Positions 24,201-32,596 of a stretch of 64,000 bases of DNA are shown piece after piece. Under the pieces are notes generated by a model. It had not been told where the DNA came from. It did not search any database and saw only the letters and a list, made by a program, of their open reading frames with translations. Made by a program: the position numbers and the translations under genes. The stretch is from an uncultured Prevotella sp. (GTDB lineage Bacteria; Bacteroidota; Bacteroidia; Bacteroidales; Bacteroidaceae). Each line of letters opens with the position of its first letter. The stretch's first letter is position 1. The stretch spans positions 62,001-126,000 of the forward strand of contig CALUKU010000001.1 in NCBI GenBank assembly GCA_944321295.1, in the 5' to 3' direction.

Positions 24201-25653
24201 GAACGTTGTTGTGGTAACCGCCGTGTGCCTTTATGTTGGTGTATGAGTATCCCTTGAAGTCGATACGCGGGAAATCGCCGTTAACATTGATGTTCGTTAA
24301 TCCTTTCTGCGTCCTGTCGGCCGACACGTTAGCGTTAGCGGCAATTATTCCGATTTCTTCATTGTCGGCAAGCTTGCCCACGTCCACACCGTCCGTGCTT
24401 ACGTAAGCGCTCATGTGGTTGTCGGTCATGTTCAGTCTAATGTCCGCATTGCCTATACCGCTGGCAAGTTCACCGTCAGTTTCTAAAGAGTTGCCTCTGC
24501 CTGCTACGTAACCCGAAAACCTTATGTCACCCAGCCGTTTCAACGTTTCAGGCATGGCACCTTTAGCTCCCAGTTCATAGGCTACGGTTTTAATGCCTTC
24601 CTCTGAGCAACGCAGGCTCCTTATATTAGTGCGCCATCTTAAGTCGGGTGCTTTCCACGTAGCGTTTCCGTCGGCGCTCAGTGCTATTCCGCCGTCGTAA
24701 GCCGATATGTTTAGGACGCTTACGTTAACTGAACGTCCTGTTCCGTTGAACGATGACGATATAGACATCCCGGTGGTGACGTTTTTCAGTTGGGGTATGG
24801 CCCACGATAAGTCCCTTGGCGACAGCTTCATGCACTTCAACCGTCCGCCATATCTTAGCGTGTTAAGGTCTGCTTTGCCGTCGGTTACGTCACATTCGGC
24901 ATGCAGGTCCTCTATTTCCATGTCACTGGCGGGCAGCTCCGCGTTGAGGTTTGTCAGCAGGCATTGTGCCTGCCCGCCGTTTTTCGCTATTTTCAGATTG
25001 AAGGCCAGCCTGCGCAGGTCTAATCCTGATTTTTCCCTTAGCGACAGTTTCTTTACCGCAACCGACAGGCTGTCGGGCGTGTAGTATGGCAACACGACGT
25101 GCGCACTGATGTCTTCTATACCCAAGTGGGCCGGGTCGAAGGTTCCAGTGCCGGCAGCCTTGCGGCCGTAGTCGTCATAGCTGACGGCGCCGTGCCTAAT
25201 TATCAGTGAGTTGACGCTTAGTTGCAGGTCTGATTTCTTGGTTTTATCATTAGAAGCCAATGAGTCAAGCACGAACTTGAAGTTGGGCTCGGTCTTGCCG
25301 CGTTCCTTGTAAAATACGGCTTTCATGCTGAAAAGTTGTGCCGATGACACGCATATGCGCCCGTTGCGCACCATCTCGCCGTAGTCAACCTTGGCGGCCG
25401 CCCGGCCCGCCCTTATCATCAGCCGTCCCTGTTTGTCGTACAGTCTTAGGTCGTCAATGACGATCCTGTTTGGTAGTCCAAGATATATCCTGCCAATTTG
25501 GACTTTTGTGTCGAGTTTTTGCATGACGGCCTTCGCCACTCGTGAGCCGATCCACTCTTGTACGGCAGGCAAATGGACTATCGCCACGGCTGCGATATAT
25601 GCGGTGATGACGGTCCATATCGCCCATTTGATTATACGTTTGGCGGTTCTCAT
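21244..25653 (-). CDS. tamB: TamB-like translocation/assembly protein
   Basis: The 1469-aa protein has one N-terminal membrane anchor (about 10-27) and then more than 1,300 residues of repetitive beta-strand-rich sequence. A C-terminal DUF490/TamB domain follows (from about 1080; segments LGNSFSSNNVRVDCLMNISG, SEEEMNQQVVYLLGVGRFY, FGANISTGDEGFNNAEYEGLL). TamB is anchored in the inner membrane and spans the periplasm as a beta-taco groove. It is associated with TamA/TamL in outer-membrane protein assembly and with phospholipid transport. A TamL-like barrel is encoded at 15988-18195 in this window. An AT-rich promoter-like box lies 92 bases upstream. The length is typical for Bacteroidetes. Confidence 0.92.
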   Translation of the reverse strand: MRTAKRIIKWAIWTVITAYIAAVAIVHLPAVQEWIGSRVAKAVMQKLDTKVQIGRIYLGLPNRIVIDDLRLYDKQGRLMIRAGRAAAKVDYGEMVRNGRICVSSAQLFSMKAVFYKERGKTEPNFKFVLDSLASNDKTKKSDLQLSVNSLIIRHGAVSYDDYGRKAAGTGTFDPAHLGIEDISAHVVLPYYTPDSLSVAVKKLSLREKSGLDLRRLAFNLKIAKNGGQAQCLLTNLNAELPASDMEIEDLHAECDVTDGKADLNTLRYGGRLKCMKLSPRDLSWAIPQLKNVTTGMSISSSFNGTGRSVNVSVLNISAYDGGIALSADGNATWKAPDLRWRTNIRSLRCSEEGIKTVAYELGAKGAMPETLKRLGDIRFSGYVAGRGNSLETDGELASGIGNADIRLNMTDNHMSAYVSTDGVDVGKLADNEEIGIIAANANVSADRTQKGLTNINVNGDFPRIDFKGYSYTNIKAHGGYHNNVLDGSLSVDDPNGQISISGTADISKAVQSTDIHATIKNLDLAALKITDKWKDAKFDLDISADTKISDAEANLFRGDIGIRNFRMVSAEEEYQLDSLTLTASPDRLIMLSDFGTAELTGHYRLRTVAQSFANLLHSKLPSFFDAAPRSANMFNLKAQINKSDWLNRIFGIPLDIKSPLNVTAHLDDTQGMLRLACSAGKMTYDGNPYEDISVTAGTFGDTLSVNGKVKKVMGNGHKLDLDLLADAYDDILATSIHWDNNRRKPMTGTLNAETKFHRHENGKTDVDINVKPSQILVNDTAWNVLPANILYSNGDLAIDHFSIEHNRQHIRIDGKATKHSTDSITVDLQDVDVSYVLNLVNFHSVEFSGHMTGKAHVKSVFYEPDAYADLTVNNFRFEQGRLGKLFANVRWNKEEKQIDINAHADDKDARTIITGYVSPAHNHIDLGITAENTNIEFLESFCGAFMNDIKGTANGKVRVHGPLNAINMTGQLVADGSALITPTNVTYNLVNDTIRFLPDNIVFRADTIRDRNGNIGIVNGALHHKNLSNLTYDISISTNNLLCYDTHGYGEDSFYGTAYGTGTCNIQGGNGRVDIDIDITPEENSFIEYNAASPEAISDQQFITWRDKGGLAEAADDTTGNAGTATTAEEDVLPADIPSDMRINFLVNMTPKATLRVLMDKNTNDYIALNGNGTLRASYFNKGSFDMFGTFLIDHGVYTLTIQNIIKKVFQFQQGGTIVFGGDPYDALLDLQAIYTVNGVPLSDLQLGNSFSSNNVRVDCLMNISGTPQSPHVDFNIDMPTVSDDAEQMVRTVINSEEEMNQQVVYLLGVGRFYIQGNNNSSNQGQPNQTSLAMQSLLSGTISQQINTILGSLVKNNNWTFGANISTGDEGFNNAEYEGLLSGRLLNNRLIINGQFGYRDNENATTSFIGDFDINYLLLPNGNIALKVYNLTNDRYFTKSSLNTQGIGLILKKDFNSLMELFGFKRKSK

Positions 25654-25744
25654 CAGTCAGTGTCTTGGCAGGTTTACTTGATTTTATAATATGGTTCATG
25701 CGTTGCGGCGCAAGGCGCGCACGTTGATGCATGTGCGTATTGCG

Positions 25745-25752
25745 CAAAGGTA
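25745..25752 (-). promoter_or_regulatory. -7 box of the tamB promoter
   Basis: TACCTTTG on the minus strand, 92 bases upstream of the tamB ATG at 25653. No obvious -33 element at the expected distance. Confidence 0.45.
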
Positions 25753-25870
25753 ACTAAAATATGTGGAATAAATGTATGAACGGCTGTTTTTTACGGCAAA
25801 ACATGCCGGTTAAAACGATTTAAATTAGCATATTGCCATTTTGAGGTATGTAAAGAACACGACAGACGGT

Positions 25871-25980
25871 CTTTCGTCCGTCTGTGCATTTTCCGAAAGG
25901 TTGCTTCTTGTCTTTCAATAGGTAACCTTTTATCGTATAAAAGCATGCCTTTCATGCGGTAAAAGATAAGCTTTTACCGC
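25871..25980. repeat. 22-bp-period intergenic array D (5 units, diverged)
   Basis: Units start at 25871, 25893, 25915, 25937 and 25959. Units at 25937 and 25959 share TAAAAG at unit positions 2-7 and CTTT at 13-16. The unit at 25915 (TCAATAGG...CTTTTAT) matches the unit at 42338 in array F at 15 of 22 positions although the loci are 16 kb apart. A 13-bp perfect hairpin (25953-25965 with 25971-25983) spans the last units. The array begins 27-50 bases past the stop of the minus-strand gene at 26029. Confidence 0.7.
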
Positions 25981-25983
25981 ATG
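25953..25983 (-). terminator. Hairpin after the DUF5687-like gene
   Basis: CATGCGGTAAAAG (25953-25965) pairs exactly with CTTTTACCGCATG (25971-25983) over a 5-base loop. It lies 46 bases past the minus-strand stop codon at 26029. No U tract; it is part of array D. Confidence 0.5.
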
Positions 25984-26028
25984 GCGGGAAGTTGCTTAAA
26001 ATTACGTGATTATTGAGGTGTGAATATG

Positions 26029-27537
26029 TCACTTGGTAGACCTTAATCCTTCCATGTTGACATATCTTCGCTTCATATAGCGCAAATAAATGTTTCTTAT
26101 CCACAGCTTGTTTGTAATAATGACAACAATGCCGGCAACGGTCATCAAGACCGATGTGGCCGTTTCGCCAAGCAGACTGTAGGCCGACGGCATGACGACA
26201 GCGGGGAGCGAGAGCGCCGACAGCCCGACGACGGTCTGGAGATAATTGGTGCCGGCATGCGACTTGTCTGTGAACTTGGCGTTTAGCGGCATTGCCTGCC
26301 GATTATAAACGGCCATTTGCATTAAAAGGCAATAAACGGGGCCGGCCGTGAAGCACAGGACGGAAAATAATTCGATGAGCCTGTACTTACCGATAACAGC
26401 AGCGGGGAGCATGAGGATTAACGGTATTGATAACATCAGGCAATAAAAATAGTATTTCGCTCGAAGAAGCTGCATGATGTTTTCCTTACGCACCGCAAGG
26501 CAGTCAATGTAATTGCCTTCGGCACTCATGACCTTTATTAATGAAACGGCCCCGTAAACGACGAAGCCATACACCAGCCAGAAAAGCCTCATGAATTCGC
26601 CCAAGTAAATGTCGGAAAGCGTAGAATAAAGGCTTATGATGATTATGGCGGACGTGCCTATGACGAATGGCTTGCGTACGTTCTTGTTGCGCATCAGGCT
26701 TATTATTTCCAATCTAATGTATTCGCCAGTTTCTCCGTAACGTCCGAGGAAGCCGAGTGACGGCCGGTTCTTGTATTTGAAATCTTGGGCGCCGACATTC
26801 TCGTCGTAAGTCAACCGGTATTGCAGATGTTTGTTTGCTTCAAATAATGCAAGAAAAATTATTATCACCGGGAGGTAGACTGAAGGGTGCCATGAGGCCA
26901 TGCCTTGGCCTATATGGGAATAAAAGGCAAATACGTTGCCGATTCCACCGTACAAAACGGGGATTAGTACTGCCAAGGCATACATGGATACTGGCAAAAG
27001 CCACCAAAGTATGTTCTTGTTGACCAAGGCCCTTACCAGCATATACCACAGGCAATTGACGGAAACCATAAGCTGGAATGAAATGATTATGCCCGCCGAG
27101 GGGCTTGGCTCTACGGTGAACAACGTTGTCATTAATGTGTAGGGAATGGTTACTGCCAACCATATGAGGTTGTAGGGCGCAACGACGCTTGAGATTATGA
27201 ACGCCTTAACGCATGCGTATTTCGGGATGGGCAGCAGGGAGTAAGGCCTTGTCAGTTGTGCTGGCGTGTGCTGAAAGGCAAACCTGAACATGAAATCAAG
27301 AAACAGCAGTAGCGGTGCTGCTATGCCGAAGAATTCACACGCGGTAAACGTATCCGACTCGTTTGCCGCCAACGCCAGTGTTATTGCTACGGATATGAGA
27401 TATATCACAGCAAATGCGGCCATAAGGTATATGATAAGGCGTGCGGCCTTATTTTGCCTGTAGGTTACGCTCCGGCTTTCGGCCAGCCTTATGTGGTGGC
27501 GTAAAGTCTTAAGCAGCCAGATAGTGTTTATACGCAA
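26029..27537 (-). CDS. Polytopic membrane protein, DUF5687-like (ABC-2 type permease)
   Basis: The 502-aa protein has about 12 hydrophobic segments and a short basic N-terminus (LLKTLRHHIRLAESRSVTYRQNKA in two parts around residues 9-32). Its layout resembles the DUF5687 family of Bacteroidetes, distantly related to ABC-2 exporter permeases. No ATP-binding partner is next to it: the genes upstream on the same strand are a LolA-like carrier (46 bases) and ftsK. The transported substrate, if any, is unknown. It is the last gene of the ftsK-lolA run and is followed by a hairpin array. The family assignment is from memory of the fold pattern and is moderate. Confidence 0.7.
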   Translation of the reverse strand: MRINTIWLLKTLRHHIRLAESRSVTYRQNKAARLIIYLMAAFAVIYLISVAITLALAANESDTFTACEFFGIAAPLLLFLDFMFRFAFQHTPAQLTRPYSLLPIPKYACVKAFIISSVVAPYNLIWLAVTIPYTLMTTLFTVEPSPSAGIIISFQLMVSVNCLWYMLVRALVNKNILWWLLPVSMYALAVLIPVLYGGIGNVFAFYSHIGQGMASWHPSVYLPVIIIFLALFEANKHLQYRLTYDENVGAQDFKYKNRPSLGFLGRYGETGEYIRLEIISLMRNKNVRKPFVIGTSAIIIISLYSTLSDIYLGEFMRLFWLVYGFVVYGAVSLIKVMSAEGNYIDCLAVRKENIMQLLRAKYYFYCLMLSIPLILMLPAAVIGKYRLIELFSVLCFTAGPVYCLLMQMAVYNRQAMPLNAKFTDKSHAGTNYLQTVVGLSALSLPAVVMPSAYSLLGETATSVLMTVAGIVVIITNKLWIRNIYLRYMKRRYVNMEGLRSTK

Positions 27538-27583
27538 AATCGTTAATCGGATTATCTGTCGGTTGAATAGTTTCTCGGTATGT

Positions 27584-28186
27584 TCATCTCAAGTCAATGA
27601 CTTCTGCATGTGGATAGTCTTTCGCATTGAAACGGAACATGGAGTCACTGAGGTTCTTTGGCTTGAAATTAGAAACATTAATCGTAGTCCATCCGTTGCT
27701 TTGGCGCATTTTTATTGTTTTCGGGTAATAATTCTTACCGATGGTGACATACATCTCTTTTATCGTCCTCTTCTGGTTCGTCGCATAAAGATGCACCTGC
27801 CATCCGCCAGAAACATTCTTCACTCCCAACTTGAATCCGTTCTTATATATGTTGATGAACTTATATGGGTTCATCGATTGCTGTTGGGCCTCGGTCGGTG
27901 TGCTGATGTTCACTTCCTGGCTCTTCTTCATGTATGTCCATTGTGTCTTTCCGTCATACCATACGACGGCTTGCGGTGTTCGGGCGTTGAATTTGTTGCC
28001 TTTTATTGATATAGTACCCGACGAGTTGCCGTATTTTCCGCTGACGGTGAAGTTGGCGCTCGCGCCGCCCTTACGCCCAATTACGGCTGCGGTCTTATCA
28101 AGAATCTTGCGTGCTTGTGCTGCGTTTTGCGCATATATGCTTATGGACATCAGCATAAGCATGAAAACAAGTGAAAGCTTTTTCAT
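27584..28186 (-). CDS. LolA-like periplasmic carrier
   Basis: The 200-aa protein has a signal peptide ending at IYAQ. A single beta-barrel-like domain typical of LolA proteins follows: ARKILDKTAAVI, ANFTVSGKYG, GTISIKGNKFNARTPQAVVWYDGKT, then NPYKFINIYKNGFKLG. LolA carries lipoproteins from the inner to the outer membrane; Bacteroidetes LolA-like proteins are divergent and their cargo is not always shown. It lies 33 bases after ftsK on the same strand, an arrangement common in Bacteroidales, and 46 bases before the DUF5687-like gene. No LolB or LolCDE is present here. Confidence 0.82.
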   Translation of the reverse strand: MKKLSLVFMLMLMSISIYAQNAAQARKILDKTAAVIGRKGGASANFTVSGKYGNSSGTISIKGNKFNARTPQAVVWYDGKTQWTYMKKSQEVNISTPTEAQQQSMNPYKFINIYKNGFKLGVKNVSGGWQVHLYATNQKRTIKEMYVTIGKNYYPKTIKMRQSNGWTTINVSNFKPKNLSDSMFRFNAKDYPHAEVIDLR

Positions 28187-28219
28187 AATTTATTGTCGTT
28201 TTTTATTTATGTTACAAAT

Positions 28220-30652
28220 TCATTTACGCAATTGCGACAAGAGGTTTTCAAGACTATTCTCATCTTGAATCAACACTTCGCGTGGTTTGCTGCCTTGTGC
28301 CGCACCGACGATACCAGCTTTTTCCAGTTGGTCCATCAGTCTGCCGGCCCTGTTGTATCCTATTGAGAAGCGGCGTTGTATCATGCTGGTGGAGCCTTGC
28401 TGGCTAAGGACGATGGCCTTGGCTGCCTCTTCGAACAGGGGGTCAAGGTTATGGCCGTCAAGGCCGCCTTTAATGTTGTCCGTTCCCTCGTCCGTAGTCG
28501 GTTCGGGCAAAGCCTGCGGCTCAAGCGGTCCAGGCTGGTTGGCAATGTATTGGTTTATCCTTTCAATCTCATGCGTGTCGACAAAGGCGCATTGCACGCG
28601 AACGGGCTCATTGCCGTTAAGGAACAGCAAGTCGCCGCGGCCGATGAGCTGGTTGGCTCCGGGGCGGTCGAGAATTGTTCTTGAGTCAATCATAGAGCTT
28701 ACCCTAAAAGCCATGCGTCCGGGGAAGTTTGCCTTAATGTTTCCAGTAATGATTGTCGTCGTGGGACGCTGTGTGGCGATAACCATGTGTATGCCGACGG
28801 CACGTGCCAACTGGGCGATACGTGCGATAGGTAGTTCGATCTCCTTGCCTGCGGTCATGATAAGGTCGCCAAACTCGTCGATTATGACAACGATGTATGG
28901 CATATAGTCATGACCGTCAGTAAGTTTCAGCTGATGGTTGATGTATTTCTTGTTGTATTCCTTGATGTTCCTTGCTCCGGCAAGTTTAAGCAGGTCGTAT
29001 CTCGTATCCATCAACTTGCATAAACTGTTTAGTGTGCGGATGACCTTTGTCACGTCCGTGATGATAGGTTCTTCGTTGTCGTCAGGAACTTTGGCCATGA
29101 AATGTTGGGCAATCGGCGCATATACGCTGAACTCCACTTTCTTCGGGTCGATCAGTACGAGCTTTAGTTCGTTGGGATGTTTCTTGTATAGCAGCGATGT
29201 AATTATGGCGTTAAGTCCTACCGATTTACCTTGGCCCGTAGCACCGGCCACAAGCAGGTGGGGCAGCTTAGTCAGGTCAACCATGAATATTTCGTTTGTG
29301 ATGGTCTTGCCGATGGCGATAGGCAAATCCATGGTTGTTTCCTGGAAGCGTTTGGAATTAAGGATACTTTCCATCGACACGATGTTTTGTTTCTTGTTAG
29401 GCACTTCGATACCTATCGTGCCTTTGCCTGGTATCGGCGCGATGATACGTATCCCTAAGGCAGCAAGGCTGAGCGCGATGTCGTCCTCAAGATTTCTTAT
29501 CTTAGATATTTTTACGCCTTCGGCCGGCGTTATTTCATAAAGTGTTATGGTAGGTCCGACGGTCGCCATTATTGTCTTAATCTGCACGCCGAAGCTGTTG
29601 AGCACTTCGACGATGCGGTTTTTGTTGGCAGTCTGCTCCTTCATGTCAATGTAAGGCTTCCCGTCGTTTTCATATTTCTTAAGCAAATCCAGTGTCGGGT
29701 ATTTGTATTTCGTCCATGGCTCTCTCGGATCTATGGGTACGGACAGGTCTTTCTGTCCCGACACGTCGTTAGAATTGGCTTTGGTTTCGTCGTTCGGCTT
29801 GTTGATTATTATCTCTTCCTTTACTCCGGTCGCCTCTTTATCTTCGTCAACGTTGTTGTTTGTATTGTCCTCGGGTTTATTGTCGTTTGCGGTATTATCG
29901 TCAAAGACAACAGTTTGGGTTTCAGGGTCGTCGAACACTTCGGGGTCGTCCAGCGTCGTTATTCCTTCATACGCAGGTGTGTCTTTTTCGGGTACGTTCT
30001 TAATTCCGAATTTCACTTTCCTCGTCAATGTTCCTATCGGATTAAGAATGTTCCTGACAACGTTTATCGTTTCCTTGCTTAAATATGTCAGGAATACAAT
30101 GGCGGTCAGCAACAAAACGGCTGTTAATCCATAAACACCAATTACGTTCTCAAGCCATTGACTGCAGAATAAGCCGTGGTCACCGCCGGGATTGAATATC
30201 CGGCTTCCCATAATAGGAGTTAAAATCTTGGCGGCCGCAACAGAAAACCACTCCATGGCAATCATCAGGCAAATGAACCATTTGAGCAGATTAACCTTAT
30301 ATGCCCTGGTTAAGTGTAATCCCGCCAATCCCATGAAAAAAGGTATGATGAAAGCGGCCAGTCCGAAACAACGGGAAATCATGAAATATGAAATGAATGC
30401 GCCCATTGAGCCGCAACTGTTCTTAAACTCCCCGTGCTTGTTTAAAATCTCTTGTGGACTATGGTCTAATATGAGACTTTGGTCGTAGTGTCCCGTCGCA
30501 AAATATGAAATGAAAGCTATTATCATATAAATTGACAAGAACAATAAGAGTATGCCTAAAATGAAATTAAGAATGTCGTTCTGTAATATGTTCTTAAGCC
30601 CGATAACCTCGCTAAAGGATTTGTCGGTTCGCTTATTTTTCTTCTTGGCCAT
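28220..30652 (-). CDS. ftsK: FtsK/SpoIIIE-type DNA translocase
   Basis: The ATG at 30652 (MAKKKNKR) is chosen because the next start upstream, at 30679, would overlap the promoter box at 30677-30684. The 810-aa product has four to five N-terminal membrane segments (to about residue 190) and an acidic Asp/Asn/Thr-rich linker (about 215-300). The RecA-like motor has Walker A GATGQGKS and Walker B VVIIDEFGDL, and a C-terminal winged-helix gamma domain (RRFSIGYNRAGRLMDQLE) recognises polar DNA motifs. It moves chromosome ends through the closing septum and activates XerCD recombination at dif. It heads the ftsK-lolA-DUF5687 run. Confidence 0.95.
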   Translation of the reverse strand: MAKKKNKRTDKSFSEVIGLKNILQNDILNFILGILLLFLSIYMIIAFISYFATGHYDQSLILDHSPQEILNKHGEFKNSCGSMGAFISYFMISRCFGLAAFIIPFFMGLAGLHLTRAYKVNLLKWFICLMIAMEWFSVAAAKILTPIMGSRIFNPGGDHGLFCSQWLENVIGVYGLTAVLLLTAIVFLTYLSKETINVVRNILNPIGTLTRKVKFGIKNVPEKDTPAYEGITTLDDPEVFDDPETQTVVFDDNTANDNKPEDNTNNNVDEDKEATGVKEEIIINKPNDETKANSNDVSGQKDLSVPIDPREPWTKYKYPTLDLLKKYENDGKPYIDMKEQTANKNRIVEVLNSFGVQIKTIMATVGPTITLYEITPAEGVKISKIRNLEDDIALSLAALGIRIIAPIPGKGTIGIEVPNKKQNIVSMESILNSKRFQETTMDLPIAIGKTITNEIFMVDLTKLPHLLVAGATGQGKSVGLNAIITSLLYKKHPNELKLVLIDPKKVEFSVYAPIAQHFMAKVPDDNEEPIITDVTKVIRTLNSLCKLMDTRYDLLKLAGARNIKEYNKKYINHQLKLTDGHDYMPYIVVIIDEFGDLIMTAGKEIELPIARIAQLARAVGIHMVIATQRPTTTIITGNIKANFPGRMAFRVSSMIDSRTILDRPGANQLIGRGDLLFLNGNEPVRVQCAFVDTHEIERINQYIANQPGPLEPQALPEPTTDEGTDNIKGGLDGHNLDPLFEEAAKAIVLSQQGSTSMIQRRFSIGYNRAGRLMDQLEKAGIVGAAQGSKPREVLIQDENSLENLLSQLRK

Positions 30653-30676
30653 CAGTGTATTTGAATGTTTTATTTG

Positions 30677-30684
30677 CAAAAGTA
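30677..30684 (-). promoter_or_regulatory. -7 box of the ftsK promoter
   Basis: TACTTTTG on the minus strand, 25 bases before the chosen ftsK ATG. It decides the start codon. No clear -33 element. Confidence 0.55.
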
Positions 30685-30728
30685 ATTGAAAAATGTCAGA
30701 ACGAGCTATAAAAGTCGCCTTTTTTTTT

Positions 30729-30736
30729 TATTTTTG
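30729..30736 (+). promoter_or_regulatory. -7 box of the exonuclease operon
   Basis: TATTTTTG after a run of T residues, 45 bases before the ATG at 30781. It is divergent to the ftsK promoter. Confidence 0.5.
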
Positions 30737-30780
30737 CACACCGTTTAAGAAGCCTCTCCGGCTTCCTTTCATCATAGGCA

Positions 30781-31422
30781 ATGGAAAAAGTCATTTATAG
30801 TAAATTCAACAAAAAGGACATCCAAGCGCTGCCGCGGGCCGTTTTTGAGGGTAGGATATTCGTAATAACGACCGCCGCGGAAGCTGAGAAGGCCGTTGAT
30901 TATTTGTTGACGCAAGATATTTTAGGTATCGACACTGAAACAAGACCGTCGTTCAAGAAAGGCCATTCGAACGAGGTGGCTTTGCTGCAGGTATCCACGC
31001 GCGACACTTGTTTCCTTTTCAGGCTTAATCATATAGGGATGACGCAGCCTATAATAAGATTACTTGAGGACGTTCACGTCCCGAAAATAGGCCTCTCTCT
31101 GCGTGACGATATACACTCGTTGCACAAAAGGGCCGACTTTATTCCCGGCAATTTCATTGATTTGCAAAAGCATGTATGCGAGGTAGGGGTGGAGGATTTG
31201 AGCCTGCAAAAGCTGTATGCTAACTTTTTCCATAAGAAAATAAGCAAGAGTGTGCGCCTTAGCAACTGGGAATGTGATGTTCTCAGCGAAAGTCAAAAGC
31301 TTTATGCGGCCACCGATGCTTGGGCCTGCATAAGGCTGTATGAAGAGTTGCGTCACCTTGAGGATACGGGCGAATACGAACTGATAAAAACAGACGATGA
31401 TAAAATAGATGCAAATGTATAA
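30781..31422 (+). CDS. DEDDy 3'-5' exonuclease (RNase D-like)
   Basis: The 213-aa protein is a single exonuclease domain with all DEDDy residues in place: D51 and E53 (GIDTET), D110 (LSLRDDIHSL), Y175 and D179 (LYAATDAW). The C-terminal HRDC domain of true RNase D is absent, so this is the short form common in Bacteroidetes. The substrate may be RNA or DNA. It starts a three-gene operon with an rRNA methyltransferase and tilS; its last 14 bases overlap the next gene. The tRNA and rRNA neighbours favour a role in RNA maturation, but that is inference. Confidence 0.9.
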   Translation: MEKVIYSKFNKKDIQALPRAVFEGRIFVITTAAEAEKAVDYLLTQDILGIDTETRPSFKKGHSNEVALLQVSTRDTCFLFRLNHIGMTQPIIRLLEDVHVPKIGLSLRDDIHSLHKRADFIPGNFIDLQKHVCEVGVEDLSLQKLYANFFHKKISKSVRLSNWECDVLSESQKLYAATDAWACIRLYEELRHLEDTGEYELIKTDDDKIDANV

Positions 31423-32596
31423 AAACATATACCTGAAAAAAGGTAAGGATGAGAGTTTAAGGCGTTTCCACCCGTGGGTGTTCTCCGGTGCGATAAGCCA
31501 TGCAGACGACGGTTTGGAAGAAGGCGACATTGTGCGTGTGATTGCGGCTAATGGTGAATTCATGGCGCTCGGTCACTTCCAGATAGGCAGTATCGCAGTT
31601 CGGGTGTTGTCGTTTGATGATATAGAGATTGATGATACTTATTGGTGTGGACGCTTGTCGTCCGCATTGGAAATGCGCCGTAGCATAGGTATAGCCGACA
31701 ATCCTGATAATGATACGTTCAGGCTTGTGCATGGAGAGGGCGACAACCTGCCGGGACTTGTCATCGACTGCTACGGCAAGACTGCCGTCATGCAGGCTCA
31801 TAGCGTAGGTATGCACTTAAGCCGCAACACGATTGCTAAGTGTCTTGTTGACGTCATGGGTGGTAGGATTGAAAATGTTTTTTATAAAAGTGAAACGACA
31901 TTACCTTTCAAGGCCGGGCTTGGTCAAGAAAATGGTTTCATAATCGGCGGAAGCAATGACAACGTCGCTGTGGAGAACGGGTTAAGGTTTCATGTTGACT
32001 GGCTGAAGGGGCAGAAGACTGGATTCTTTGTCGACCAACGTGAGAACCGCTTGCTTTTGGAGCGCTACGCACGCAATCGGAATGTGCTCAATATGTTTTG
32101 CTACACGGGCGGTTTTTCGTTTTATGCAATGCGCGGGCATGCCAAGTCTGTAGATTCGGTAGATAGTAGCGCAAAAGCCGTTGAGTTAACTGACGCCAAC
32201 GTTGCACTGAACTTTCCTGGTGACGCACGCCATCATGCGTATTGTGAAGACGCTTTCAAGTTTCTTGATTCGGCAGGAGGTAAGTACGACCTCGTAATAT
32301 TGGATCCTCCTGCCTTCGCAAAGCATCGTGCGGCTCTGCACAACGCACTGAAGGGGTACACAAGGCTTAACGCTAAGGCCCTTGAACGCATAAAGCCGGG
32401 TGGAATATTGTTCACCTTTAGTTGCAGCCAAGTAGTGACAAAGGACAACTTCCGCAACGCTGTTTTTACTGCGGCCGCTGTAGCCAAGCGTAATGTGCGC
32501 ATACTGCACCAGCTGCACCAGCCGGCAGACCACCCCGTAAACATTTATCATCCCGAGGGCGAATATCTTAAAGGCCTTGTGTTGTATGTTGAATAA
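31409..32596 (+). CDS. RlmI-like class I rRNA methyltransferase
   Basis: The 395-aa product has an N-terminal PUA domain (about 5-80; RRFHPWVFSGAI), a middle RlmI-type linker domain and a Rossmann methyltransferase. The latter has motif I LNMFCYTGGFSFYA, the acidic strand VDSVDSSAKAVEL and the catalytic-region motif LVILDPPAFAK. RlmI makes 5-methylcytosine at position 1962 of 23S rRNA; the domain layout agrees, and the exact site is inferred. The ATG at 31409 overlaps the exonuclease gene by 14 bases; a second ATG at 31415 is possible. Its end overlaps tilS by 11 bases, so the three genes are probably coupled. Confidence 0.92.
   Translation: MQMYKNIYLKKGKDESLRRFHPWVFSGAISHADDGLEEGDIVRVIAANGEFMALGHFQIGSIAVRVLSFDDIEIDDTYWCGRLSSALEMRRSIGIADNPDNDTFRLVHGEGDNLPGLVIDCYGKTAVMQAHSVGMHLSRNTIAKCLVDVMGGRIENVFYKSETTLPFKAGLGQENGFIIGGSNDNVAVENGLRFHVDWLKGQKTGFFVDQRENRLLLERYARNRNVLNMFCYTGGFSFYAMRGHAKSVDSVDSSAKAVELTDANVALNFPGDARHHAYCEDAFKFLDSAGGKYDLVILDPPAFAKHRAALHNALKGYTRLNAKALERIKPGGILFTFSCSQVVTKDNFRNAVFTAAAVAKRNVRILHQLHQPADHPVNIYHPEGEYLKGLVLYVE

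Larger units (their letters stand above)
25654..26028. other. 375-base gap: tamB promoter and 22-bp array D
   Basis: From right to left it holds the 22-bp-period array (25871-25980), an AT-rich stretch and a minus-strand -7 box for tamB at 25745-25752. No gene is seen. Confidence 0.55.
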
